49,016 nt of DNA, from NCBI RefSeq assembly GCF_018531465.1, contig NZ_JAHDTF010000052.1, forward strand, positions 1 to 49,016, written 5' to 3'. The translations under genes and the position numbers were made by a program. Numbering within the stretch: position 1 is the stretch's first letter; the number at the start of each line of letters is the position of its first letter. The stretch comes from Sphaerisporangium fuscum (GTDB taxonomy: Bacteria; Actinomycetota; Actinomycetes; Streptosporangiales; Streptosporangiaceae). The notes under the pieces are model-generated. The model was not told the origin of the DNA, did no database searches, and saw nothing but the letters and a program-made list of their open reading frames with translations. Positions 16,396-25,327 of the stretch are shown piece by piece.

Positions 16396-18693
16396 ATGCG
16401 GCGGTGGCTGGAGGGCGGACGGCCTCAGGTCGTCCGGGCGGAGACGCTGAGACGGCTGTGCCTTCGGCGCCGGGAGGCCATGGACCCGTCCGGTGTGACC
16501 CTCCGGCATGTCACCGTCGAGGGGCGGCTCGACCTCAGCGGGATGGAGATCCCCTTCCCGCTCCGTTTCCTCGACTGCGTCTTCGACGCCCCCGTCACGC
16601 TCGATGGCGCCGCGCTGTACCGGCTGACCCTCGACGGCTGCCGGCTCCCCGGCCTCCTCGCCAACGGGCTGCACGTGCGCCGCGACCTCGACCTGTCGCG
16701 GTCACGGATCAGCGGCGCGCACCGGACCGCCGCGAGCACGTCGCGTGCCGCCGCCGTCTGGCTCTGCGAGTCCGAGATCGGCGGACGCCTCCTGTGCGTC
16801 GACACGGTGATCGACTCCGGCGGCGACCGCGCCGTGCAGGCCGACAGGATGCGCGTCGGCGGCACCGTCAGGCTGCTGCACGACTTCGAGGCCCACGGCG
16901 AGCTGCGGCTGCTCGGCGTGCACATCCAGGGCTCCCTCGATCTCACCGGCGCCCGGCTGCGCCGTCCCGACCACGGGCTCGCGCTGAACCTCGCCGACGC
17001 GACGATCGGCGGAAGCCTGTTCCTGGTCGACACCCAGGAGGGACGGCGCGCCTCGATCGACGGGTGCCTCAACCTGGGGAGCGCCCGCATCGCCGGGCAG
17101 ATCCTGGTGCGCAACGCGACGCTGGCCCCCGGCGACCCGCTGGAACCGGGGCGGGGGTACTCCAGCCGCCGCATCGGGACGGCGGCGATCAGCGCGTCCG
17201 GGCTGTTCGTCGGCGGGGACATCAACATCGAGGGGGCGTGCCGGATCACCGGCGGCGTCGACCTCTCGCTCGGCGACCTCGGCAAGCTGTCCGTGGCCAA
17301 GGACTGCGTCCTGGACGCGCCGGGCGGCCGCGCCCTCGACCTGACGAACGCCCAGTTGCGGTCCACCCTGCTGCTGGAGGAGGGCACGCGGGTGCGGGGC
17401 ACGCTGAGGCTGAGCGGCGCCACCGTCCGCGGCAGCCTCGTCCTGCGGGACACCGAGTGGCGTGAACCGGCGGATCGGTCGATCATCGAGGCCCAGGCGG
17501 CCGTGATCACGGGCGACGTCGATCTCCGGGGGTTGACGGCGACGGGCGGGCAGCTGCAGTTCCGGTCGGCGTCCTTGGGCAGCGGCCTGAACGCCGCCGG
17601 CGCACGGCTGGAGAATCCCGGCGGCCGCACGCTGAATCTCCAGCAGGCCTACGTGAAGAGCTCTGTGTTGATCTGCGAGGGGTTCGTATCGAGTGGCGCC
17701 GTTCGGCTGAACCGCTGCACGATCGAGGGAAGGCTGGACGGCGAGGACGCCGTTCTGACTTGTTTCGGCGGCCACGCCCTCGAAGCGATCTCCGCCACGG
17801 TCCGGGGCGGCTTGTATCTCGGGTGGCGCGAGGTCTCGCCCAGCGTCGACCTGACCGGTGTCTCCACCTCGTTACTGGTCGACCGGCCGGAGAACTGGCC
17901 CGCCCGTTTCGTCATCTCCGGCCTGACCTACGAGCGGTTCGACACCGCCGGGAGCAGACGCCCGGGAGCCCCGTGGGACTGGCGGGCCCGATGCGAGTGG
18001 CTCGGCAGGCAGGCGGCCTTCGACCCCGGGCCGTACGAGCAGGCCGCGCGGGTGTTCCGGCAGCACGGCTACACCACCGAGGCCGAGAACATCCTGATCA
18101 GGCAGCGCCGCGACGCCCGGCGCGCGACCACCCGGACCCCGCCGGGCGCCTCCGTCCGGGCCAGGACGCGTTCGCGTGCCCGTTCCTGGCTGGACGGCCT
18201 CTACGGGCTCACCGTCGGCTACGGCTACCGGCCCGGACGCGCGCTGTGGCTGGTGCTGGTGCTCCTCGCCGTCACCGGGGCGGCGCTCTCGACCCCGCCG
18301 GTACAGGCGACCATGCGCGCCACCGACGCCCGCGGCAACGTGTACTCGCCGCAGGGGCGGCTGGTCACGGTCGACGCCGCGGCCTCCGGGACCGCCGCCG
18401 GCGCCCGGGAGGCGGGGCCGACCGGCGACTACGCCACACCCGCGGGCGACCGTCCCCGGATGGATCCGTGCGGCGAGGGGCAGGTCCGCTGCTTCAGCCC
18501 GGTCTTCTACGCCGTCGACACGGTGGTCCCGCTGGTGTCGCTGGAGCAGAGATCGACCTGGTACCCGGACGAGCACCGTCCGCTGGGTGCCCTCGTCTCG
18601 GTGTTCCTGCACCTGGCGACGCTGCTCGGCTGGCTGCTGTCGACCGTCGTGGCGCTGTCGTTCGCCCGCCTGGCCCGCACGCCCCAGCCGTGA
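16396..18693 (+). CDS. beta-helix membrane protein of unknown function
   Basis: 765 residues. About 35-500 is a long run of imperfect repeats of the style 'GSLDLTGARL' and 'GDVDLRGLTA', read as a right-handed beta-helix similar to pentapeptide or bactofilin-like folds. A cytoplasmic helical segment follows (DPGPYEQAARVFRQHGYTTEAENILIRQRR), then a transmembrane helix (about 614-635), an outside loop with a Cys pair (MDPCGEGQVRC), the block FYAVDTVVPLVSLEQ followed by STWYP, and a final helix (about 734-760). From memory, this C-terminal layout recurs in bacterial pentapeptide-type membrane proteins of unknown role, sometimes labelled 'oxidoreductase' without evidence. ATG 16396 has only weak ribosome-site sequence. 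Convergent with the Nudix gene, three bases apart. Confidence 0.75.
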   Translation: MRRWLEGGRPQVVRAETLRRLCLRRREAMDPSGVTLRHVTVEGRLDLSGMEIPFPLRFLDCVFDAPVTLDGAALYRLTLDGCRLPGLLANGLHVRRDLDLSRSRISGAHRTAASTSRAAAVWLCESEIGGRLLCVDTVIDSGGDRAVQADRMRVGGTVRLLHDFEAHGELRLLGVHIQGSLDLTGARLRRPDHGLALNLADATIGGSLFLVDTQEGRRASIDGCLNLGSARIAGQILVRNATLAPGDPLEPGRGYSSRRIGTAAISASGLFVGGDINIEGACRITGGVDLSLGDLGKLSVAKDCVLDAPGGRALDLTNAQLRSTLLLEEGTRVRGTLRLSGATVRGSLVLRDTEWREPADRSIIEAQAAVITGDVDLRGLTATGGQLQFRSASLGSGLNAAGARLENPGGRTLNLQQAYVKSSVLICEGFVSSGAVRLNRCTIEGRLDGEDAVLTCFGGHALEAISATVRGGLYLGWREVSPSVDLTGVSTSLLVDRPENWPARFVISGLTYERFDTAGSRRPGAPWDWRARCEWLGRQAAFDPGPYEQAARVFRQHGYTTEAENILIRQRRDARRATTRTPPGASVRARTRSRARSWLDGLYGLTVGYGYRPGRALWLVLVLLAVTGAALSTPPVQATMRATDARGNVYSPQGRLVTVDAAASGTAAGAREAGPTGDYATPAGDRPRMDPCGEGQVRCFSPVFYAVDTVVPLVSLEQRSTWYPDEHRPLGALVSVFLHLATLLGWLLSTVVALSFARLARTPQP

Positions 18694-18696
18694 TCG

Positions 18697-19209
18697 TCAC
18701 ACGGGCGGTTCGGGATGGTGCCAGGGCAGGACGACGGGCTCCTCGGGGATCCGGCCGCCGAGCAGGCGTTCCAGGAGCGGGGCCAGGCCGAGCGGGATGA
18801 CGTGCTCCGACGTCGCCTCCAGCTCGGGCAGCGACCACCAGCGGTGCGCGTCGATCAGGGAGCTTTCGAGATCCTCCATGCCGCCGTCGTCCACCTCGAA
18901 GGCGGGAACGCGGAGGAAGAACCAGGAGTCCTCTGAGCGGAAGAGCCGGTCGTCGGCGCTGGTCCAGTGTCCCGAGCTGACGGCCACGACCGGTCCGAAC
19001 GCCTCGGGCGCCGCGCGGTATCCGGTCTCCTCGAGCAGTTCGCGGGCGGCGGCGACGGTCAGCTCCTCCCCGGGGCGCACTCCCCCGCCCGGGGTGAACC
19101 AGGCGTGATCGGGGGTCTTGAGCAGGCCGAGGCCGCGGTACAGCAGGATCCGGTCGTGATCGTCGATGAGGAGGATCCGGGCGGACGGGCGGAGGATGGC
19201 GTCGGGCAT
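18697..19209 (-). CDS. Nudix hydrolase
   Basis: Hydrolase of nucleoside-diphosphate-linked compounds, 170 residues. The full Nudix box is present (G-x5-E-x7-REUxEExGU) as GGVRPGEEL followed by RELLEETGY, with metal-binding REx2EE intact. Substrate unknown; a house-cleaning pyrophosphatase or mRNA-decapping-like role is typical. ATG 19209 is chosen because an upstream in-frame start lacks a homologous start block; no Shine-Dalgarno is seen, but TAGGCT lies exactly seven bases upstream, suggesting a leaderless transcript. Divergent from the acylase gene. Confidence 0.88.
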   Translation of the reverse strand: MPDAILRPSARILLIDDHDRILLYRGLGLLKTPDHAWFTPGGGVRPGEELTVAAARELLEETGYRAAPEAFGPVVAVSSGHWTSADDRLFRSEDSWFFLRVPAFEVDDGGMEDLESSLIDAHRWWSLPELEATSEHVIPLGLAPLLERLLGGRIPEEPVVLPWHHPEPPV

Positions 19210-19216
19210 GGCAGCG

Positions 19217-19222
19217 AGCCTA
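19217..19222 (-). promoter_or_regulatory. -10 element for a leaderless Nudix transcript
   Basis: TAGGCT (TANNNT) on the minus strand with seven bases to ATG 19209. No good -35 is visible. Confidence 0.4.
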
Positions 19223-19315
19223 GGCGTCGCGGCACCGGTATGGCCGTACGAGCCCGGGATGACCGCGGTTGTCACGAACGGTCAAGATCCGGCGCGGCGA
19301 TTATCACTTCCGGCA

Positions 19316-19344
19316 TTGATCCGGCGTGGGCGCGGACGTATGTT
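19316..19344 (+). promoter_or_regulatory. promoter of the penicillin-acylase-family gene
   Basis: -35 TTGATC (19316-19321), exactly 17 bp, -10 TATGTT (19339-19344). The start codon is 45 bp further on. Confidence 0.6.
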
Positions 19345-19389
19345 CCTCGCAAGTTTCGAGTACGCCTCATGTTTTGGGGGTCCTCACCC

Positions 19390-22300
19390 ATGCATCCACG
19401 CCTCCGGCGCACGATCACCGCCGCCTCCGCGCTCGTGGTCCTCGCGCTGGCATCCCCCGCCGTGCCCGCGTCCGCCGCCGTCTACACCCCCGACGACTAC
19501 TGCCTCGGCCAGTGCGCCGACATCCTGCCGCCGGGCCAGAACGGCAACGCCACCCTGGTCGAGATCCTCGGCAACCAGGCGTTCGGCACGATGCCGAAGC
19601 ACAGCGACGACCAGCTCGGCAAGTACGCGGGCCTGGTGTCGGCCTACACCGGGCTCACCGACGACCAGATCACCTCGTTCTTCAACGACAGCTCCTTCGG
19701 CGTGCCGGCGGGGCAGGTGGAGAGCACCACGAGCCCCCGCACGGACGTGACGATCGTCCGGGACAAGGCCACCGGCGTGCCGCACATCACCGGCACCACC
19801 CGGGAGGGCACGATGTTCGGCGCCGGGTACGCGGGCGCGCAGGACCGGCTGTGGCTGATGGACCTGATGCGGCACGTCGGCCGCGGCGAGCTCACGCCGT
19901 TCGCCGGCGGCGCCCCGGGCAACCGCGCCCTGGAGCAGAGCGTGTGGCGCAACTCCCCCTACACCGAGGCCGACCTGCAGGCGCAGATCACCCGGCTGAA
20001 GAACTCCGGCCCCGGCGGCGCCCAGCTGTACAGCGACGTACAGAACTACGTGAACGGCATCAACGCCTACATCGACCACTGCATGGCCAACCGCGACTGC
20101 CCCGGCGAATACGTCCTCACCGGGCACCTGGACGCGATCACCAACGCCGGCGGGCCCGTGGACTTCACCATGACCGACCTGATCGCGGTCTCCGGCGTGA
20201 TCGGCGGCCTCTTCGGCGGCGGTGGCGGGGCCGAGATGCAGTCCGCTCTCGCCCGGGTGGCGGCCCGCGCCGAGTACGGCACCGCCGCCGGGGATCAGGT
20301 GTGGTCGGCGTTCCGGTCCCAGAACGACCCGGAGACCACCCTGACCCTGCACAACGGCCAGAGCTTCCCCTTCGGGAACGTCTCCGGGGCGACCGGGGTC
20401 GTACTGCCCGACGCGGCGACGACCGCCCCCGTCGACATCACCCAGAACGAGACGGGCTCGGCCACCACGTCCGCCTCCCCCGCCAAGGGCGTGCTCGACG
20501 GGCTGGTGGTCGACAACTCCAAGCCGCACATGTCGAACGCGGTGGTGGTGTCGGCCGCCAAGTCGGCCACGGGACACCCCATCGCGGTGTTCGGCCCGCA
20601 GACCGGGTACTTCGCGCCGCAGCTGCTCATGCTGGAGGAGATCTCGGGGCCGGGCATCAGGGCGCGCGGCGTGGCGTTCTCGGGGCTCAACCTGTACGTG
20701 CTGATCGGGCGCGGCACGGACTACGCCTGGAGCGCCACCTCCAGCACCCAGGACATCACCGACACCTACGCGCTGCGCCTGTGCGACCCCGACGGCGGCC
20801 CGGTGACCACGGCGTCCGACCACTACCTCTACCACGGCGTCTGCACGGCGATGGAGACGCTGAAGAAGACCAACTCCTGGAAACCGAACACCGCCGACTC
20901 CACCGCCGCCGGCTCCTACGACCTGGTGATCCAACGCACCAAGTACGGCCTGGTCACCTGGCGCGGCACCGTCGACGGGCAGCCGACCGCGTTCGCCACG
21001 CTCAGGTCGACCTACCAGCACGAGGCCGACTCGGCGGTGGGGTTCCAGATGTTCAACGACCCGGCCCAGATGGGCGACGCGGCGGCGTTCACCAGGTCCG
21101 CCTCGAACATCGCCTTCGCGTTCAACTGGTTCTACGTGAACTCCACCGACGCGGCGTACTTCATGTCCGGCGCCGCTCCGGTCCGCTCGGCGGTTTCGGA
21201 CCCGAACCTGCCGATGACCGCCGACGCGGCGCACGAATGGGCGGGCTTCGACCCCTCGACCAACACCGCGACCTACGCCCCCGCCTCCAGCCATCCGCAG
21301 ACGACCGGCCAGGACTACCTCGTGAGCTGGAACAACAAGCAGGCCAAGGACTACGGGGCGGCCGACGGCAACTTCAGCTTCGGGGCCGTGCACCGGGCCG
21401 ACCTGCTGGACGCCCCCGTCAAGGCCGCGCTGTCCGGGGGCGGCAAGCTCGACCGGGCAGGCACGGTGAAGATCATGGCTGAGGCGGCCGTGACCGACCT
21501 GCGGGGCAAGGAGGTCCTGCCGAACCTGCTGCGGGTCATCAACAGCGCCTCCGTCTCCGACCCGTCCCTCTCCTCGGCGGTGTCCAAGCTGGCGGCGTGG
21601 ACGGCCGCGGGCGCGAAGCGGGTCGAGAGCTCGCCGGGGAGCAAGGCCTACGCGAACGCCGACGCCATCCGGGTGTTCGACGCGTGGTGGCCGAAGCTGG
21701 TGCAGGCGGAGTTCAGGCCCGGCCTGGGCGACGGGCTCTACCAGTCGCTGGTCAACGCCCTGCAGATCAACGAGTCACCCTCGGGCCACCAGCAGGGCGA
21801 CGTGTCCAGCCTGCCGTCCTCGGCCAACGAGGCCCAGTCGCACAAGGGGTCGTCGTTCCAGTACGGCTGGTGGGGCTACGTCAGCAAGGACATCCGCGCC
21901 GTGCTCGGCGACACGGTCGCGGGCCCGCTGCCCAGGAAGTACTGCGGGGACGGCACGGTGGCGGGCTGCCGTACCGTGCTGCTGAACAGCCTGTCCGCCG
22001 CGCTGGCCGAGCCCGCGGCGACGACCTACCCGGCCGACGACGTCTGCTCCGCCGGGAACCAGTGGTGCGCCGACGCGATCAGGCAGTCGCCGCTCGGCGG
22101 CATCAAGCAGGCGCTGATCTCCTGGCAGAACCGGCCCACCTACCAGCAGGCGGTGTCCTTCCCCGCCCACCGGGGCGACCCGGTCGCCAACCTGGCGAGC
22201 GGCGGCACGGCCACCGCGTCCAGCACCCAGAGCTCCGCCTACCCGGCGGGCAAGGCCGTGGACGGCGACCCGACGACCCGCTGGTCGAGCGCGTCCAGCG

Positions 22301-22572
22301 ACGCCCAGTACCTGCAGGTCGACCTCGGCTCTGCCAGGACGGTGGCCAGGGTGGTGCTGCGCTGGGAGGCGGCCTACGGCTCGGCGTACTCCCTGCAGAC
22401 CTCCACCGACGGCTCCACCTGGACCACGGTCCACTCCACCACCACCGGCAACGGCGGAGTGGACAACGTGCCCCTCACCCCTACGACCGCCCGCTACATC
22501 CGGATGCAGGGCGTCAAGCGGGGGACCTCCTACGGCTACTCGCTGTACGAACTGGAGGCCTACTCCCGCTGA
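19390..22572 (+). CDS. secreted penicillin acylase family protein with C-terminal F5/8C domain
   Basis: N-terminal-nucleophile amidohydrolase, exported, 1060 residues. A Sec signal (MHPRLRRTIT, then a hydrophobic core ending PASA) covers 1-29. The alpha-chain region has VTIVRDKATGVPHITG and GAGYAGAQDRLWLMDLMR. The beta chain should begin at Ser382 (SNAVVVSAAKSATG), the predicted self-cleavage nucleophile. GRGTDYAWSATSSTQDI matches the family's active-site region. About 930-1060 is an F5/8 type C (discoidin) carbohydrate- or surface-binding domain: ASGGTATASST, AVDGDPTTRWSS, YLQVDLGSARTV, ARYIRMQGVK. Family members deacylate penicillins, acyl-homoserine lactones or lipopeptides; which one is unknown. 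Apparently monocistronic. Confidence 0.88.
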   Translation: MHPRLRRTITAASALVVLALASPAVPASAAVYTPDDYCLGQCADILPPGQNGNATLVEILGNQAFGTMPKHSDDQLGKYAGLVSAYTGLTDDQITSFFNDSSFGVPAGQVESTTSPRTDVTIVRDKATGVPHITGTTREGTMFGAGYAGAQDRLWLMDLMRHVGRGELTPFAGGAPGNRALEQSVWRNSPYTEADLQAQITRLKNSGPGGAQLYSDVQNYVNGINAYIDHCMANRDCPGEYVLTGHLDAITNAGGPVDFTMTDLIAVSGVIGGLFGGGGGAEMQSALARVAARAEYGTAAGDQVWSAFRSQNDPETTLTLHNGQSFPFGNVSGATGVVLPDAATTAPVDITQNETGSATTSASPAKGVLDGLVVDNSKPHMSNAVVVSAAKSATGHPIAVFGPQTGYFAPQLLMLEEISGPGIRARGVAFSGLNLYVLIGRGTDYAWSATSSTQDITDTYALRLCDPDGGPVTTASDHYLYHGVCTAMETLKKTNSWKPNTADSTAAGSYDLVIQRTKYGLVTWRGTVDGQPTAFATLRSTYQHEADSAVGFQMFNDPAQMGDAAAFTRSASNIAFAFNWFYVNSTDAAYFMSGAAPVRSAVSDPNLPMTADAAHEWAGFDPSTNTATYAPASSHPQTTGQDYLVSWNNKQAKDYGAADGNFSFGAVHRADLLDAPVKAALSGGGKLDRAGTVKIMAEAAVTDLRGKEVLPNLLRVINSASVSDPSLSSAVSKLAAWTAAGAKRVESSPGSKAYANADAIRVFDAWWPKLVQAEFRPGLGDGLYQSLVNALQINESPSGHQQGDVSSLPSSANEAQSHKGSSFQYGWWGYVSKDIRAVLGDTVAGPLPRKYCGDGTVAGCRTVLLNSLSAALAEPAATTYPADDVCSAGNQWCADAIRQSPLGGIKQALISWQNRPTYQQAVSFPAHRGDPVANLASGGTATASSTQSSAYPAGKAVDGDPTTRWSSASSDAQYLQVDLGSARTVARVVLRWEAAYGSAYSLQTSTDGSTWTTVHSTTTGNGGVDNVPLTPTTARYIRMQGVKRGTSYGYSLYELEAYSR

Positions 22573-22626
22573 CCCTTCGCGACGATCCACCGGCACCAGG
22601 CCCAGCCGGTCACCCGAGACAGGCAT

Positions 22627-22666
22627 CGGCCGCTCCGCGAAGCGTGTCCGCCTCGCGGAGCGGCCG
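22627..22666. terminator. bidirectional terminator between the acylase gene and pheT
   Basis: Perfect 14-bp stem CGGCCGCTCCGCGA/TCGCGGAGCGGCCG with a 12-base loop, between convergent genes. Confidence 0.8.
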
Positions 22667-22792
22667 GCGCGGTGTCAGGGCAGCACGGAGCCAGGCTCCC
22701 GTGCGGCGTCACATGCCGCGGAGCCCGGCCCCCGCGGCGCGTCACGCGCCGGGGGACCGGGCTCCCGTGTGGTGTCAGGCGCTGCGGAGCTG
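22661..22792. repeat. four 33/34-bp tandem repeats, each self-complementary
   Basis: Units are anchored by GTCA at 22674, 22708, 22741 and 22774 (34, 33, 33 bp apart). The common pattern is GGCTCCCGTG, then GG, GTCA, GC, GCGGAGC. Units two and three fold into strong hairpins (GGCTCC/GGAGCC; GGCGCG/CGCGCC). The last unit covers the final codons and stop codon of pheT, whose TGA is made from the conserved GTCA. The array overlaps the right arm of the preceding terminator. Confidence 0.65.
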
Positions 22793-25327
22793 GGCGCCGG
22801 TGCGGTCGCCGGCGAGGGCGACCGCGGCGTCGCGGGCCGCGGTGGTCTCCTCGACGGTCAGGGTGCGGTCGCCGGCCCGGAAACGCAAGGTGTAGGCCAG
22901 GGACTTGTTGCCCTCGCCCACCTGGGCCCCGGTGTAGACGTCGAACAGCCGGATCGACTCCAGCAGCTCGCCCGCGCCCTCGCGCAGGGCCGCCTCCACC
23001 TCGGCCACCGGCACCCCGGCCGGCACGACGAGCGCGACGTCCTGCGTGGCGACGGGGTAGGCCGAGACCGGCCGGGCCTGCACCGGGCCGGGCAGGCCGG
23101 CCTCCAGCACGCTGAGCTCCAGCTCCATCGCGCAGGTGCGGGGCGGCAGCCCGTACGCCTCGACGACGCGCGGGTGCAGCTCGCCGGCGTGGCCGAGGAG
23201 GGTCTCCCCGGCGTACAGCGCGGCGCACCGGCCGGGGTGCCAGGGCGCGTGCCGGTCGGCGCGGACGGTGATCTCGACCCCCGCCTCGCGGGCCACGGTG
23301 CGCGCGGCCTCGATGGCGTCGGACCAGGTCGCCGCGCGACCCTGCCCCCACCAGCCGGACCGCTCGAACTCGCCCGCCAGCACGACGGCGACGCGCAGCG
23401 GCTGCCGGGGCAGGGCCGCGGCGATCGTCTCCAGCTCCTCGTCGGTGGGCCTGCGCTCGACCCCCAGCACGGGCGCCTTCACCGGGGTGCCCTGCTCGGG
23501 CCGGTAGACCAGCCCGGACTCGAACAGCGCCAGATCGCCGAACCCGCGCCCGACGTTGCGCACCAGGGTCTTGAGCAGCCCCGGCAGCAGCGTGGTGCGC
23601 AGCAGCGGCTCGTCCTCGCTGAGCGGGTTGAACAGGGGCACCGCCCGGCGCCGCGCGTCGTCGGCCGGCAGCTGCAGGTGGTCGAAGTCACGCGGGCTGA
23701 CGAACGGGTAGGCCAGCGTCTCGACGTATCCGGCGGCGGCCAGCGCGCGGCCGGCACGCCGCCGCAGCCGCTGGGCCTCCGTCAGCCCGCCGCCCGCCGG
23801 GGCGGCCGGCAGCACCGAGGGGATGCGGTCGTACCCCTCGAGCCGGATGACCTCTTCGGCCAGGTCGTTCGGGTCGGTGAGGTCGGGACGCCACGTCGGC
23901 GGCGTCACCGTGAGCACCTCGGCCGCGTCGGCCGCGTCGGGACCCTCGAGCACGTCGGCCGGGATGCCGGACGCCGTCTCGCCGCGGGCCGGCGCCGCGG
24001 CCCCGCCCTGCCCGGCCACGGTGCATCCGACCTGCTCCAGGCATCGCACCACGGCGTCTCGGCCGTATGCGACACCCGCGACCCGGTCGGGGTGGTCGGC
24101 CCGCATGGTGATCGTGATCGGCTCGACCTCGACCGAGACGTCGGTCACGCCGTGGTCGGCGGTGCCGCCGCCGAGCGCGACCAGCAGTTGCACCGCGCGC
24201 CAGGAGGCGTACAGCGGCAGCTCGCGGTCGACACCCCGCTCGAACCGGCGCGACGCCTCGCTGACGAGGTTGTGCCGGCGGGACATGCGGGCCACACCGC
24301 TCGGCGAGAAGTGGGCCGCCTCGATGACGATGTCGGCCGACTCGGCGGAGATCTCGGTGGCGAGACCGCCCATCGTGCCGGCCATGGAGATGGGGCCGGA
24401 GGAGTCGGTGATCAGGACGTCTTCGGGGTGCAGCTCGCGCGTGACGTGGTCGAGCGTCTCCAGCGTCTCGCCCGGCTCGGCCCTGCGGACCACGATGGGG
24501 CCGGTCAGCCGGGAGCGGTCGAAGGTGTGCAGCGGCTGGCCCAGCTCGAGCATGACGTAGTTGGCGACGTCGACGGCCAGGGAGACCGGCCGCATGCCGG
24601 CCCTGATCAGCCGCACCTGCATCCACATCGGCGTCTCGGCGGACGGGTCGAACCCGGTCACCGACCGCAGCACGAACCTGTCGCACGCGGAGGGGTCGGC
24701 GATGGACGCCGGGTGGGCCTCCTCGGTGAAGGGCGGCGGCTCGATGTCGGCCGGGTCGCGCCAGGGCACGCCGAAGGCGGTGGCCGCCTCACGGGCGACG
24801 CCGCGGATCGACAGGGCGTACCCCCGGTCGGGGGTGATCTCCAGCTCGATGACGTCGTCGCGCAGGCCGAGCAGCTCGACGACGTCGGCGCCGAGGTGGG
24901 TGTCGGGCGGCAGGATCAGGATGCCGCTGTGGTCGTCGCCGATGCCGAGCTCTCGCGCCGAGCAGATCATGCCGTCGGAGACGCGGCCGTAGGTCTTGCG
25001 GGACCCGACCTCGAACCCGCCGGGCAGCACCGCGCCGGGCAGCGCGACGGCCACGCGGTCGCCGACCGAGAAGTTGGTGGCGCCGCAGATGACCCAGCGC
25101 GGCGCGGCCTCGCCCACCTCGAGGGAGCAGTAGCGGATGGGCTTCTTGAAGCCGGTGAGCTCCTCGATCGACAGCACCTCGCCCACCACGACGTTCTTGA
25201 CGTCGTTGCCGACCGACTCGATGGACTCGAGCTTGAGCCCGGCCGCGGTGAGCTTCTCGGCGACCTCGTGGGCGGTGGCGGCGGGCAGGTCGACGTACTC
25301 CCGCAGCCAGGAGAGCGGGAACTTCAT
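22775..25327 (-). CDS. pheT: phenylalanyl-tRNA synthetase beta subunit
   Basis: Partner of PheS in the alpha2-beta2 enzyme that charges tRNA-Phe. 850 residues, normal for the long bacterial form: N-terminal MKFPLSWLREYVDLP, the EMAP-like tRNA-binding domain (about 40-155, with CSLEVGEAAPRWVICGATNFSVGD), the B3/B4 editing region, B5, and a C-terminal FDX-ACB anticodon-binding domain (PVSAYPVATQDVALVVPAGVPV onwards). ATG 25327 shares one base with the pheS stop (TGATG), and GGAGG lies six bases upstream, inside pheS, so translation is coupled. The 3' end lies in a tandem hairpin repeat. Confidence 0.96.
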   Translation of the reverse strand: MKFPLSWLREYVDLPAATAHEVAEKLTAAGLKLESIESVGNDVKNVVVGEVLSIEELTGFKKPIRYCSLEVGEAAPRWVICGATNFSVGDRVAVALPGAVLPGGFEVGSRKTYGRVSDGMICSARELGIGDDHSGILILPPDTHLGADVVELLGLRDDVIELEITPDRGYALSIRGVAREAATAFGVPWRDPADIEPPPFTEEAHPASIADPSACDRFVLRSVTGFDPSAETPMWMQVRLIRAGMRPVSLAVDVANYVMLELGQPLHTFDRSRLTGPIVVRRAEPGETLETLDHVTRELHPEDVLITDSSGPISMAGTMGGLATEISAESADIVIEAAHFSPSGVARMSRRHNLVSEASRRFERGVDRELPLYASWRAVQLLVALGGGTADHGVTDVSVEVEPITITMRADHPDRVAGVAYGRDAVVRCLEQVGCTVAGQGGAAAPARGETASGIPADVLEGPDAADAAEVLTVTPPTWRPDLTDPNDLAEEVIRLEGYDRIPSVLPAAPAGGGLTEAQRLRRRAGRALAAAGYVETLAYPFVSPRDFDHLQLPADDARRRAVPLFNPLSEDEPLLRTTLLPGLLKTLVRNVGRGFGDLALFESGLVYRPEQGTPVKAPVLGVERRPTDEELETIAAALPRQPLRVAVVLAGEFERSGWWGQGRAATWSDAIEAARTVAREAGVEITVRADRHAPWHPGRCAALYAGETLLGHAGELHPRVVEAYGLPPRTCAMELELSVLEAGLPGPVQARPVSAYPVATQDVALVVPAGVPVAEVEAALREGAGELLESIRLFDVYTGAQVGEGNKSLAYTLRFRAGDRTLTVEETTAARDAAVALAGDRTGAQLRSA

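Noticed and set aside
22661..22792. possible CRISPR array
   Set aside because: The repeats are contiguous with no spacers and differ from each other; no cas gene is in the window.
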